The position numbers and the translations under genes were made by a program. From assembly GCA_038230655.1 (NCBI GenBank), contig JBBRMU010000008.1, forward strand, positions 1-50,314: 50,314 nucleotides of DNA. The letters are read 5' to 3'. Of the stretch, positions 27,487 through 35,944 are shown piece by piece; the first letter of the stretch is position 1; the number at the start of each line of letters is the position of its first letter. Below the pieces are notes generated by a model. That model had not been told where the DNA came from. It made no database searches and saw nothing but the letters and a program-made list of their open reading frames with translations. This DNA is from JBBRMU01 sp038230655 (lineage in GTDB: Bacteria > Patescibacteriota > Microgenomatia > UBA1406 > GWC2-37-13).

Positions 27487-27516
27487 AAGAGCTCTACTTT
27501 AGTAGAGCTCTTTTTT
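27487..27516 (+). terminator. Strong hairpin terminator between convergent genes
   Basis: AAGAGCTCTAC and GTAGAGCTCTT form a perfect 11-bp stem with a TTTA loop, followed by six T on the plus strand. The minus-strand sppA stop codon begins at 27517, right at the foot of the hairpin, so it may also end that transcript. It is the clearest terminator in the window although the plus-strand gene before it is a pseudogene. Confidence 0.85.
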
Positions 27517-28600
27517 ATGGACATAACACATGCAAATCTCCATAAAAAGAAAGTAGAGACCTCGATGTACATAATGAACTTACGGTAGTAGGTACTGATT
27601 TGTTAAGAGATTCAGAGTTAAGTAACGCTCCTATACCCCCTTTAGATTTGTTCTCTTGAACTACCTGGTAGTCACCTTTTGTCAAACCTGCAAGAGTTGC
27701 AAGGCGCATATATGCATCTTCTTTGCTCCCAACGCTATCTATAAGGTGCAAAACTATAGCTTTTTTAGTATCGTAAATAAGAGCACCAATTTGATCTTTA
27801 ATCATCTGAGGGTTAATACTTCTGCGTGTGCTAACTTGTTGGACAAAATCCGTATATTCATTGTCTACCAGATCTTGCGCGTTCCTTGACTCATCTAGAC
27901 TTAGTCTACGATAAGGATTTCCAAAATCCTTAAACTTCCCTGCTGTAAAATAAAAGGATTCAATACCATTCTGCGTTGTAACTCCACCTCCAAGAAGTCC
28001 CGCATTTTCGCTGAGAACTTTATCGTAATATTTAAAGGGTCCAAATATTACTCCAATACTTCCAACTAGACTCCCATAGTCAGCCATAATTTCATCGCTC
28101 GAGGTTGCCGTCCAGTATGCGCCTGAAGCCGCCATCCCACTCACATGAGCAATTATTGGTTTACCTGTTGCCTGCCTAAATGCTTCAACTCCATCGGTTA
28201 TCGCTTTTGAGCCATAGATCGTTCCACCTGGTGAGTTAATCTCAAGAAGGACACCTTTTATATCAGAGTCATTCCTTGCTAAAACAATCTGCTTTTTGAC
28301 TTCATAACCAAACGTAGAGTTATCACCACTTAAAAAACCACCTGCAGCTTCATTTTTATCACCGAGTATCGTTCCATTTATTGGAATTGAAAGTAGTTTA
28401 CTATAGCTTTTTTTATTTCCATAGATATTTTCGTAGTGATCAGACGAATGACCTGACATAGTTGCCACGGCTACTATAAAAAGTAAAACCATGAACAGTG
28501 AAACAACACATCCTACAAATGTAGCAAAAGATATTACTATAACGGTCATTATTTTCGCAACATTTTTTAGAAATGGATGTTTTATAAGAAAATCTCTCAT
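27515..28600 (-). CDS. sppA: Signal peptide peptidase SppA (single-domain type)
   Basis: 361 residues from ATG 28600 (MRDFLIKHPFLKN); an upstream ATG at 28681 is in frame, but a TATACT box 6 nt before 28600 makes the shorter form likely. One N-terminal membrane anchor (about 17-47), then the S49 serine-peptidase domain: EINSPGGTIYGS, catalytic Ser in SGMAASGAYW, GSIGVIFGP, and the catalytic Lys in GKFKDFGNPYRRL. The enzyme degrades cleaved signal peptides in the membrane using a Ser/Lys dyad. It diverges from the DNA glycosylase gene. Confidence 0.92.
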   Translation of the reverse strand: MRDFLIKHPFLKNVAKIMTVIVISFATFVGCVVSLFMVLLFIVAVATMSGHSSDHYENIYGNKKSYSKLLSIPINGTILGDKNEAAGGFLSGDNSTFGYEVKKQIVLARNDSDIKGVLLEINSPGGTIYGSKAITDGVEAFRQATGKPIIAHVSGMAASGAYWTATSSDEIMADYGSLVGSIGVIFGPFKYYDKVLSENAGLLGGGVTTQNGIESFYFTAGKFKDFGNPYRRLSLDESRNAQDLVDNEYTDFVQQVSTRRSINPQMIKDQIGALIYDTKKAIVLHLIDSVGSKEDAYMRLATLAGLTKGDYQVVQENKSKGGIGALLNSESLNKSVPTTVSSLCTSRSLLSFYGDLHVLCP

Positions 28601-28606
28601 TCTTTT

Positions 28607-28612
28607 AGTATA
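28607..28612 (-). promoter_or_regulatory. -10 box of sppA
   Basis: Minus-strand TATACT, 6 nt upstream of the ATG at 28600; a second TATACT lies at 28614-28619. Transcription from the nearer one would give a leaderless mRNA. Confidence 0.45.
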
Positions 28613-28642
28613 GAGTATACTAACTAATAAAGAAAGATTATC

Positions 28643-28671
28643 TTTCATATGGCATAACTCAGCTGTACAAT
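28643..28671 (+). promoter_or_regulatory. Promoter of the DNA glycosylase gene
   Basis: TTTCAT (28643-28648), 17-nt spacer, TACAAT (28666-28671), 9 nt before the ATG at 28681. Confidence 0.4.
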
Positions 28672-28680
28672 ATCTAAACA

Positions 28681-29283
28681 ATGGAGAAAAAGATTGTCAA
28701 CCATTTCAGGAAAACCGATCCAATACTCTACTCATATATTGAAAAGCTAGAAAAATTTGAGTGGAAAGAAAGTGATCCTTTTTCAGATTTATGTGATGCT
28801 ATCATCTCTCAACAACTATCTGAAAAAGCTGGAGAGACGATATGGTTGAGATTTAAAAAATTATTTAAGTACGAAAAAGTAAATCCCGAAGATCTACTCA
28901 ATATCCCAGATCAAACAATTAGAAATTCAGGTATTTCTTGGGCAAAAATCAAGTCTTTAAAGGACTTAGCTCAGAAAGTTACCAACGGAAGCCTCGATTT
29001 AATACAACTTCAAAAACTTGATGACGAAAAAGTAATACATGAGTTAACTAAAGTTAAAGGCATTGGTCCTTGGACAGCAGAGATGTTTCTGATCTTCTCA
29101 TTGGGACGAGAGGATATTTTTTCACAGGGAGATCTGGGACTTAAAAGAGCTATTCAAAAAATATATAAGCTTAAATTTGAACCTAGCTCAGAAGAAGTAA
29201 CAAAAATAGTTAAAAAGTGGTCTCCTTACAAATCATACGCATGCAGGATTCTTTGGAAAGTTCTCGCTATCAAATCTACTTAA
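28681..29283 (+). CDS. DNA-3-methyladenine glycosylase II (AlkA-like, HhH-GPD)
   Basis: 200 residues, the size of compact AlkA-type enzymes lacking the N-terminal extension. Visible are AIISQQLSEKAGETIW (helical core), the helix-hairpin-helix KVKGIGPWTAEMF, and the catalytic Asp in IFSQGDLGLKRA. There is no iron-sulfur Cys cluster at the C-terminus. It removes alkylated purines from DNA to start base-excision repair. It converges with the large dockerin protein gene. Confidence 0.92.
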   Translation: MEKKIVNHFRKTDPILYSYIEKLEKFEWKESDPFSDLCDAIISQQLSEKAGETIWLRFKKLFKYEKVNPEDLLNIPDQTIRNSGISWAKIKSLKDLAQKVTNGSLDLIQLQKLDDEKVIHELTKVKGIGPWTAEMFLIFSLGREDIFSQGDLGLKRAIQKIYKLKFEPSSEEVTKIVKKWSPYKSYACRILWKVLAIKST

Positions 29284-29329
29284 TTATTCTTTGGAGAATC
29301 TAAGAAACTGAAGAAGGACAACTTTCAAA

Positions 29330-31981
29330 CTACTGGGACGATGGATAACTCATTTTTCCATTATCTTTCGCGATTTCATATGAGCCCGAACCCCTCTGCA
29401 TTTGATTAACAGACTTTCCGGTATTTATAGCTCCGAAACGGCCTGGAGTTGGTGTTAGGAGATAATCACATACTGGTGCCTGAGTTGGTACAGGTCTACC
29501 CATCTGCCCTTGTATAGTGGTTGCATCAGTTATATTAACAGCGCCACTACAGTCTACATCTGCACAGTTCGTCATACCCGCTGTACATTGATGGTTTAAC
29601 TGATTTCTATATATATTAAAGTCTTGAACAGTCACCGCACCATCATGATTTACATCTGCTCGCCTTATATCAATAGTTGGAGTAATAGTTGGGAATTGTG
29701 TTGGAGTTATGGCACAGTAATTAGGTATTGCACATCTATTAAATGAACTGTTTAGTCCTGTAAATGTTGTGAGTAAATGATCATCTTTATCATGAGCCGC
29801 TGTCTGTCCGTCGTTAACTACCATTACAGCGATATAAACCGGCATATGATTCATCATCATTGGGTCATCTGCTCTTCTTATTCTTATTACTCCTACTGTC
29901 CCATCATTACCGTCATCTTGATGTATCTTATTTATACATACTGTTGTATTACAGTCAGTTCTTAAGCGTGAGAAATCTGCAGTCAAGGTAAGAGTTGTAA
30001 ATCCTGCACCGCCAATATTAGCCGGTGAGTTTGTGAGTGTACCATCGGTTGATGAAACATGTAACCAGTCATTAACGGGATTACCGTCTACGTCATGGTC
30101 ATTGGAGTCCATAAATACGTCTGCGTGCCAGCCCACCGAGCCAGTGGCTCCAGCACTAAATAAAGTAGTGGTTGCTGTTTCGCTCGCATTTGGATTACTC
30201 GGATCATGATGAAACCTAAAAGCATTTGTAGTTGCCCCAATCATAACCGGAGGATTAGTTGTTGAAGGATTTGCAATTATACGGGGCTGGCTATACTCAA
30301 CTTCGAGCTCAACTTGTGTAACAGTTAGATTTTGATTTCCATTAAATATTATTTGATTTGCACCAGAGTGTAGTGTAGTTAGTTCAGCTGAGGTTAAGTC
30401 ATGATGGATTAAAACAGTAGCCGGGTCAGGATCATACTCTGAATTATCAAAGTATGGAACAGTCGTAGCAGGTGCTGTATTTATCTGAAATGTGTAGTTA
30501 TTTGCCTGACCGTGGGTCACTCCAAAGATTAAACGGGCAGCACGAATGCCTTTTGAGAAATCAGCTGGGTCAACGTTCAAAGGCATCGTACTGTGTCCAG
30601 ATGTAAACGAAAGTTTTGGACACTGTTTTATGCCACCATTATTATATGAGTGTATATCATAATTAACAATTTTTCCACAACCTGGCTGAATATAAGTCTT
30701 CATATATGGATTTATACTTCCTGCAGGCCCATCGTACTGGATAGTGTCCCAGTGGACTAGTTGATTAGGTATCTGAAAATCAAAGTTTCTGGAAGTGTAA
30801 AAATGTCTGTGTGCAAGGGTCCAAAATCCTGTAGTGTATCCCAAATTCAACCAAGGAGTCTCAGCGACTTTTACTCCATTTATCCACATTTCAGCTTTAT
30901 TTCTTGGCGTGTGCGTTGGATCATCAGTCATTTTTATAATAACAGGCATCCGGACATTTGCCCCAGTTGCCTGACGAACTGTTCCTTCATACTCAGTTTT
31001 CGTATTATTTATATTTACCGATATTAATGCCTTATTCATGCTTGTATTAGTAATATCTCCTGGTTGATCTGATCGGTTTTGTGGACGAGCGATAGAGAAG
31101 GTAATACCATTTTGGAACTCATTTCCATTTCCAGACCCAAACGCTCTTCCCGAACCTGGTATATCTTTTGACAGATGAATTTCCCACCAAACTCCTTGGT
31201 TATCATTTTGAACTGGAGCCATATCTACTTCTGTTTGAAAAGTTCCAGTTCTACTTGCAAAGTTAAAAGGAACTCTTGGTCTAACAATGAGTTCACTTCT
31301 TTGTACTCCTCCGATCATTTCTGTATGAAAGTGACGTTCATTAGGCATAAACAGCATCCTTTCTTCATGAAGACTATCTGGTTGGATCCCTTCATTCGCT
31401 AAAGTTCTCACATCAAGATAGTCCGACTTAACTTCCATTGGAGCAGTATCCATAAAATTTTCAAAGAATGCTGCGTTCGCCATTGGAGGTTGAAGAGCTG
31501 TGCTGGCGTAGTTGGCCAGATATGCTTCTTTCTGTCCATCGCTTGCTCGGAGTCCCTCTATTCTAATTGTATATTGATGATTTCCTTGTAAACCATTTGC
31601 ATCAGCAACGCTTGATGTATTACCTAAGACTTTAGTACTAACCAAGATATCGTTATTAGGATTATTTGGATCATGATCCCAAACACTAAAAATTTGTTTT
31701 GTATACGGGGAAAGTGGTGGTAATGTAGGAGTTAAAGATGTTAATGGTGTAGGTTGAGGTGTTATTGGTGCTGGCCAATTAACCCTAATAGTTGAGTCAA
31801 GAGAAGTTGTCAGAACTAGGGGATTGGGAGTAATTGGTACTTCTGCTGCTCTTGCGCCAACTGAGTTCTGTTGTTTTTGAGATAATGTGAAAGTAATAGT
31901 AATAGCTACTAGCAAAAATGCAACGATAAACAGTCCCCAGAATTTTTGAATTGGGCTAGAAGTATTTTTAGTTGGATCCAT
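29330..31981 (-). CDS. Multidomain surface protein with C-terminal dockerin
   Basis: 883 residues from ATG 31981; a GTG at 32002 in the same frame is possible, but the promoter spacing (29 nt from -10 to ATG) matches that of the GH5 paralogue exactly when 31981 is used. Domains: signal anchor (about 12-32), fibronectin-like region (40-155), concanavalin A-like region (about 165-395, with NAAFFENFMDTAP), a linking beta domain, a BACON-like domain (about 585-735), then a type I dockerin (about 765-825) with two Ca-binding loops, DVNHDGAVTVQDF and DVDCSGAVNITDA, and a short tail. No catalytic domain is present. It probably attaches to a cohesin-bearing partner or binds polysaccharide at the cell surface. 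Confidence 0.83.
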   Translation of the reverse strand: MDPTKNTSSPIQKFWGLFIVAFLLVAITITFTLSQKQQNSVGARAAEVPITPNPLVLTTSLDSTIRVNWPAPITPQPTPLTSLTPTLPPLSPYTKQIFSVWDHDPNNPNNDILVSTKVLGNTSSVADANGLQGNHQYTIRIEGLRASDGQKEAYLANYASTALQPPMANAAFFENFMDTAPMEVKSDYLDVRTLANEGIQPDSLHEERMLFMPNERHFHTEMIGGVQRSELIVRPRVPFNFASRTGTFQTEVDMAPVQNDNQGVWWEIHLSKDIPGSGRAFGSGNGNEFQNGITFSIARPQNRSDQPGDITNTSMNKALISVNINNTKTEYEGTVRQATGANVRMPVIIKMTDDPTHTPRNKAEMWINGVKVAETPWLNLGYTTGFWTLAHRHFYTSRNFDFQIPNQLVHWDTIQYDGPAGSINPYMKTYIQPGCGKIVNYDIHSYNNGGIKQCPKLSFTSGHSTMPLNVDPADFSKGIRAARLIFGVTHGQANNYTFQINTAPATTVPYFDNSEYDPDPATVLIHHDLTSAELTTLHSGANQIIFNGNQNLTVTQVELEVEYSQPRIIANPSTTNPPVMIGATTNAFRFHHDPSNPNASETATTTLFSAGATGSVGWHADVFMDSNDHDVDGNPVNDWLHVSSTDGTLTNSPANIGGAGFTTLTLTADFSRLRTDCNTTVCINKIHQDDGNDGTVGVIRIRRADDPMMMNHMPVYIAVMVVNDGQTAAHDKDDHLLTTFTGLNSSFNRCAIPNYCAITPTQFPTITPTIDIRRADVNHDGAVTVQDFNIYRNQLNHQCTAGMTNCADVDCSGAVNITDATTIQGQMGRPVPTQAPVCDYLLTPTPGRFGAINTGKSVNQMQRGSGSYEIAKDNGKMSYPSSQ

Positions 31982-32010
31982 ATTTTTTTTGCTATTTTCC
32001 ACTAATTAAT

Positions 32011-32039
32011 AGACTAAAGAGTTTTGTGTAAAGTGTCAA
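32011..32039 (-). promoter_or_regulatory. Promoter of the dockerin protein
   Basis: Minus-strand TTGACA (32034-32039), 17-nt spacer, TAGTCT (32011-32016), 29 nt from the -10 to the ATG at 31981. Elements and spacing copy those at 18313-18341. Confidence 0.75.
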
Positions 32040-32079
32040 GAGTATTTAAGAAGATTCACACTTATCGTGATAGTTCTGG

Positions 32080-32571
32080 TTATTTAAGCCATTCAACGTA
32101 ATCGCAACCTACAGCCATTTTTTGTTCTCTATCCCATTGATTAGTAGAACATTTTTTTAGTTTTTTCCCATTGGCCGTGATAAACATGACTAATTTTGCG
32201 CCACATTTTGGGCAGTCTTCATCAAGAGTTTCTGTTGTCCCTTTCATCCATTCAACGTAATCGCATCCAGAAGAAGTTTTGGTAGAAGGATCCCATCTAT
32301 TTGTTGAACATCTCTTCATTTTTTTACCAAATTTTGTAGTAGCGAGGATTAATGGACTTCCACATTTTGGACAGCTTTCATCCAGCTCTTCAGGAGGAGT
32401 ATCAAGCCATTTTATATATTCACACCCGTCAACCTGTCGGGTATCTTTATTCCAAGAACCTGATGAGCAACGTTGAAACTGTTTTCCTGTTTTTGTCGTG
32501 ACAACGTCACTAAGATATGATCCGCATTTTGGGCATTTTGCTGTTGGTGATGATGGTTGTGTTGCACTCAT
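32080..32571 (-). CDS. Triple topoisomerase-type zinc-ribbon protein
   Basis: 163 residues consisting almost entirely of three repeats of about 48 residues. Each has CPKCG, then a basic beta-hairpin, QRCS/KRCS/KKCS with an SxxW or TNxW step, and GCxYxxW (GCEYIKW, GCDYVEW twice), so four Cys per repeat. This is the C-terminal zinc-finger module of bacterial topoisomerase I, here as a free-standing protein. It should bind single-stranded or distorted DNA, or RNA. There is no signal peptide. Whether it works with a shortened topoisomerase elsewhere in the genome cannot be seen. Confidence 0.85.
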   Translation of the reverse strand: MSATQPSSPTAKCPKCGSYLSDVVTTKTGKQFQRCSSGSWNKDTRQVDGCEYIKWLDTPPEELDESCPKCGSPLILATTKFGKKMKRCSTNRWDPSTKTSSGCDYVEWMKGTTETLDEDCPKCGAKLVMFITANGKKLKKCSTNQWDREQKMAVGCDYVEWLK

Positions 32572-32661
32572 AGAAATTATATTGTAACAAAAAAATTAGA
32601 ATAAATATAGTGAATTTTAATATTTAATCTAAAAGAAGCATAACTTAATTCCCTAGTCAAG

Positions 32662-32667
32662 TATAAT
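32662..32667 (+). promoter_or_regulatory. -10 box of the ABC exporter
   Basis: Perfect TATAAT 6 nt before the ATG at 32674, implying a leaderless mRNA. No consensus -35 is seen. Confidence 0.45.
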
Positions 32668-32673
32668 TGACTC

Positions 32674-33594
32674 ATGAGTGATGTAGTTTTAAGTGTAGAA
32701 ACTTTAGTAAAGGACTATGGAAAATTCCGAGCTGTTGATAGTATTTCTTTCGATGTCAAAAAAGGAACAATCGTTGGTTTCTTAGGGCCAAACGGGGCTG
32801 GAAAGACTACCACAATCCAAATCTTACTCGGTATAACCTCTCTTACTACAGGAAGTATTAAGTACTTTGGCAAGGACTTTCATACAAACAGAGAGGAGTG
32901 TTTACAAAAAATAAACTTTACTTCTGCTTTTAATACACTACAAGGAAGGATATCAGTGTGGGAAAATTTGTTAGTCTTTGCAAATCTATATAATGTCAAT
33001 AATTATCGAGAAAAAATCTCAACCTTGATTGAGTACTTTGAAGTTCCTCATATATTACATCAACGATATTACGATCTTTCGGCTGGTCAAAAAACCCGTG
33101 TTAACCTCATTAAATCTCTTCTCAATGATCCTGAATTAATTCTGATGGATGAACCAACAGCTTCTCTGGACCCAGATATTGCTGACAAAACATTATCATT
33201 AATAGAAAATCTAAAACTGGAAAAAAATATAACTATTCTTTATACCAGTCACAATATGGATGAAATTACCCGCGTTTGTGATGAAGTTATTTTCTTAGAC
33301 CATGGAAGAATAGTTGCTCAAGATACTCCAAAAAAGTTAGTTAGACGAATAGGTAAGGCAGATCTTGAGTTAACGATTGATGATAATAAAGCTAAAGTTC
33401 AAAAATTTTTAAATGAGAACAAATACAATCATAAGTTCCGCTCTAATAACACAGTCAATATCCAGCTACATGAAAGCGAGATACCAAATGTACTTTATGA
33501 GATAAGCCACCTTGGAGTTGTCATATCTAGCATCGAAATAAAGAAACCCAATCTTGAAGATGTATTTTTAGAAATTGCCCGCTCAAAAAAATGA
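32674..33594 (+). CDS. ABC transporter ATP-binding protein
   Basis: 306 residues. Walker A GPNGAGKTT (about 43-51), Q-loop region NFTSAFNTLQGR, signature LSAGQKTR, Walker B LILMDEPTASLDPD, and the switch His in YTSHNMDE. The last 80 residues form a small domain (ending NLEDVFLEIARSKK) typical of drug or lipid ABC-2 exporters. It energises the permease whose ATG overlaps its stop (ATGA at 33591-33594). Substrate unknown. Confidence 0.92.
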   Translation: MSDVVLSVETLVKDYGKFRAVDSISFDVKKGTIVGFLGPNGAGKTTTIQILLGITSLTTGSIKYFGKDFHTNREECLQKINFTSAFNTLQGRISVWENLLVFANLYNVNNYREKISTLIEYFEVPHILHQRYYDLSAGQKTRVNLIKSLLNDPELILMDEPTASLDPDIADKTLSLIENLKLEKNITILYTSHNMDEITRVCDEVIFLDHGRIVAQDTPKKLVRRIGKADLELTIDDNKAKVQKFLNENKYNHKFRSNNTVNIQLHESEIPNVLYEISHLGVVISSIEIKKPNLEDVFLEIARSKK

Positions 33595-34382
33595 GAACTC
33601 ATATTATTAAAGCCATTCTATTACAAGAACTGTTTATTACAATTAAGTCTTTTGAAGTCATCTTCGATATCGTTGTTTTTCCAGGTATGTCGATTATCGT
33701 CTTTGGATTCCTATCATCATATATAGCTGGGTCATCAAACTCCGTGCTTGGTCACAGTCTACTGATGGGCATGATTTTGTGGCAGATAATTTTTATTATT
33801 CAGTACTCAGTATCTGTTGGTAGTCTTTGGAATATATGATCAAGAAATCTTAGCAACATGTTCATTACTCCTATCAAAGTGAGTGAATATCTACTTGCGT
33901 ATTCATTATCTGGAGTAGCAAAGGCTTTTGTTATCTTCTTTATTAGCAGCATCGCTATTAATGCTTTTTTTCATTACGACATTTTTTCTTTAGGAATGAT
34001 CCCGCTAACGGTGTATATTATCAATCTCATATTTTTTTCATTCTCTTTAGGAATAGTCATTTTAGGGTTAATATTTAGACTTGGAACACGCATTCAAGCT
34101 TTTGCGTGGGGACTTTTGCCAGTTTTTCAGCCTCTCTCAGCAGCCCTTTATCCTATAAGTGTGCTTCCAGTTCCTTTGCAAATTATGTCTTATCTTTTGC
34201 CACCTAGTTTTATTTTTGAGTCTGCACGATACACCTTAAAGTCTGGAGGTGTTCAGTGGGGAAATGTAGAAATAGCATTTATTGAAAATATAATCTACTT
34301 TATTTTGGCAATTTTTTTCTTTAACTACATGTTTAAAAAATCGAAAGAAACAGGTCAGTTTGCGAGAAATGAAGGGAGTTAA
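33591..34382 (+). pseudogene. ABC-2 permease interrupted by an in-frame TGA
   Basis: One frame of 263 codons runs from ATG 33591 to 34382, broken only by TGA at 33837-33839 (codon 83). Both sides are one ABC-2 permease: six membrane segments in total, and around the stop SLWNI-stop-SRNLSNMFITPIK, where relatives read W(D/E)xWSRNL. The stop therefore replaces a conserved Trp (TGG to TGA). TGA ends normal genes here (for example the ATGA overlap just upstream), so a recoded genome is unlikely. Possible explanations are a recent nonsense mutation, read-through or a sequencing error. A downstream ATG at 33858 could give a 174-residue fragment that lacks the first membrane segments. Confidence 0.85.
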
Positions 34383-34438
34383 TTCTACTTGATTTCTTCT
34401 ATAGCTATCCTCTATGATTAATATGGAAGGAGATACAT

Positions 34439-34501
34439 ATGGCAAACAAAGAAAATAGAAACAGCAAAGAAAAAAAGAAACCTAAGAAGAAAAAAAAGTA
34501 A
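34439..34501 (+). CDS. Lys-rich 20-residue protein with strong Shine-Dalgarno
   Basis: ATG at 34439, TAA at 34499-34501. The product begins MANKENRNSKEKKK and ends in a PKKKKK tail; about half of the residues are Lys. A near-perfect Shine-Dalgarno (AAGGAGA, starting 34427) lies at the right distance, which is unusual in this window. Very short Lys-rich proteins with MA(N/K/S) starts and KKPKK tails are found as uncharacterised genes in many bacteria. A role at the ribosome or with nucleic acid is a guess. It ends 3 nt before the stop of the convergent nuclease gene. Confidence 0.6.
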   Translation: MANKENRNSKEKKKPKKKKK

Positions 34502-34504
34502 CCA

Positions 34505-35863
34505 CTATACAGAGAACTCTTCATTAAGAGCGGGGTTATTTACATCTTGCAAATTCAAGGACTCTTTTATTTTGAGTTGGAGGGTTTTTCTTGATGTATC
34601 CTCGCCGTGAGCTAAAAAGACCTTCTTCACTCCTTTAATATTCCCAACCCATTCAAGAAGTTTTCCCTGATCAGCGTGTGAACTCATTCCTTCTAGCTTT
34701 CTTACGTTAGCTCTTATAGAAACAGGTCTCTCATTAATCAATACTGATAGGGCCCCTTCTTCAATCTCTCTACCCAGCGTTTCATCTCCCTGATACCCAG
34801 TGAAAAGTAGTCTACTGGATTTATTTGAAAGGTAGTTTGAAGCATGTTGTAAAATTCTACCGCCAGTCATCATGCCACCACCAGCAACAATTACCTTTGG
34901 TCCCTCAATTTGCTTAATTTTTTTGCTTTTATTTGCTTTCAAGATCATTGTCATACCCGGAAAGGAAAATGGATCTGTTTTTTTTGCATGTTCATATAAT
35001 TCCTGACTATATAGCTCTTCAAACTGTTTATAAATTAGTGTGGCCCTAATTGCCATGGGACTATCTATGAAAATTGGAGTTTCATACTTTATTTTTCCGT
35101 CTTTTTTGAGGTGACCGAGAAGATGAATTAACTCCTGTGTTTTTTCTAGAGCAAAAGCAGGAATAATGAGTGTACCGTTAGTATTTTCAACTATATTAAT
35201 TTCTTGCTGAAGTATTTCTCCTGGATCTCCGGGTTCATGGGCTCTATCTCCATATGTGGATTCCATAACGACCACATCTGCAGCTTCCGGAAACTCGGTT
35301 GGTTTTACCAAAGCTTCTGGAAAATTCCCTATATCACCACTGAAAACATAGCGGTTAGACCCTTCCTGAGCCTCAATATCTGTTATAACGATACTTGCAG
35401 AACCTAAGATATGACCTGCATCGATATACATTATTTTGTATTTTCCAACCTGAAACTCTTGATGATAATAAACAATTTTAACTTGAGCAAGTATGATGTC
35501 TACCTCGATGTCAGAGTAAAGTGGTGGTCCATCCTTCCCTTCCTGAGCAATTTTTGCAGTATCACGAAGTGTCAGCTCTGTTAACCTTCGGGTTGCTTCG
35601 GTCATGTAAATTTTTCCTGTGTACCCTGCTTGAACCAAAAGTGGAAGACGGCCACAGTGATCTAGATGAGCATGAGTCAAAAGAACTCCGTCCAACTTTG
35701 TTGCGTCAAACTGTAGTGAGAGATAGTTCATTTTTGTGATTTCTTGGACACCCTGGAACATTCCCATATCAATGAGAATACCTCTACCAGTCTGATCATC
35801 GGAAAGACGGTAACAAGACCCAGTAACGGTTCCTGAAGCACCCAGAAATTTTATTTTATTCAT
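34505..35863 (-). CDS. Metallo-beta-lactamase/beta-CASP ribonuclease
   Basis: 452 residues. Begins IKFLGASGTVTGSCY; motif 2 is LTHAHLDHCGRLP (HxHxDH zinc site), and further zinc ligands lie in DAGHILGSAS and SGDIGN. The beta-CASP insert has ESTYGDRAHE, and the C-terminal RMMBL part has VAGGGMMTGGRILQH, GMSSHADQGKLLEW and LAHGED. The family includes CPSF73-like endo/exoribonucleases; this is the stand-alone bacterial/archaeal type without a KH domain. It should process or degrade RNA in the cytoplasm. Confidence 0.92.
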   Translation of the reverse strand: MNKIKFLGASGTVTGSCYRLSDDQTGRGILIDMGMFQGVQEITKMNYLSLQFDATKLDGVLLTHAHLDHCGRLPLLVQAGYTGKIYMTEATRRLTELTLRDTAKIAQEGKDGPPLYSDIEVDIILAQVKIVYYHQEFQVGKYKIMYIDAGHILGSASIVITDIEAQEGSNRYVFSGDIGNFPEALVKPTEFPEAADVVVMESTYGDRAHEPGDPGEILQQEINIVENTNGTLIIPAFALEKTQELIHLLGHLKKDGKIKYETPIFIDSPMAIRATLIYKQFEELYSQELYEHAKKTDPFSFPGMTMILKANKSKKIKQIEGPKVIVAGGGMMTGGRILQHASNYLSNKSSRLLFTGYQGDETLGREIEEGALSVLINERPVSIRANVRKLEGMSSHADQGKLLEWVGNIKGVKKVFLAHGEDTSRKTLQLKIKESLNLQDVNNPALNEEFSV

Positions 35864-35944
35864 AAGTTATTTGAAATGTATACCACATATTATAAACGAC
35901 AAAGTGAAAATATTCTGAGCGATTAAGCGAAGTAAAAGAAAGAA

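Noticed and set aside
33591..34382. Genome-wide recoding of TGA (Gly or Trp).
   Set aside because: TGA terminates real genes here, for example in the ATGA overlaps at 12662-12665 and 33591-33594, Trp is otherwise encoded by TGG, and only one conserved-site TGA was found.
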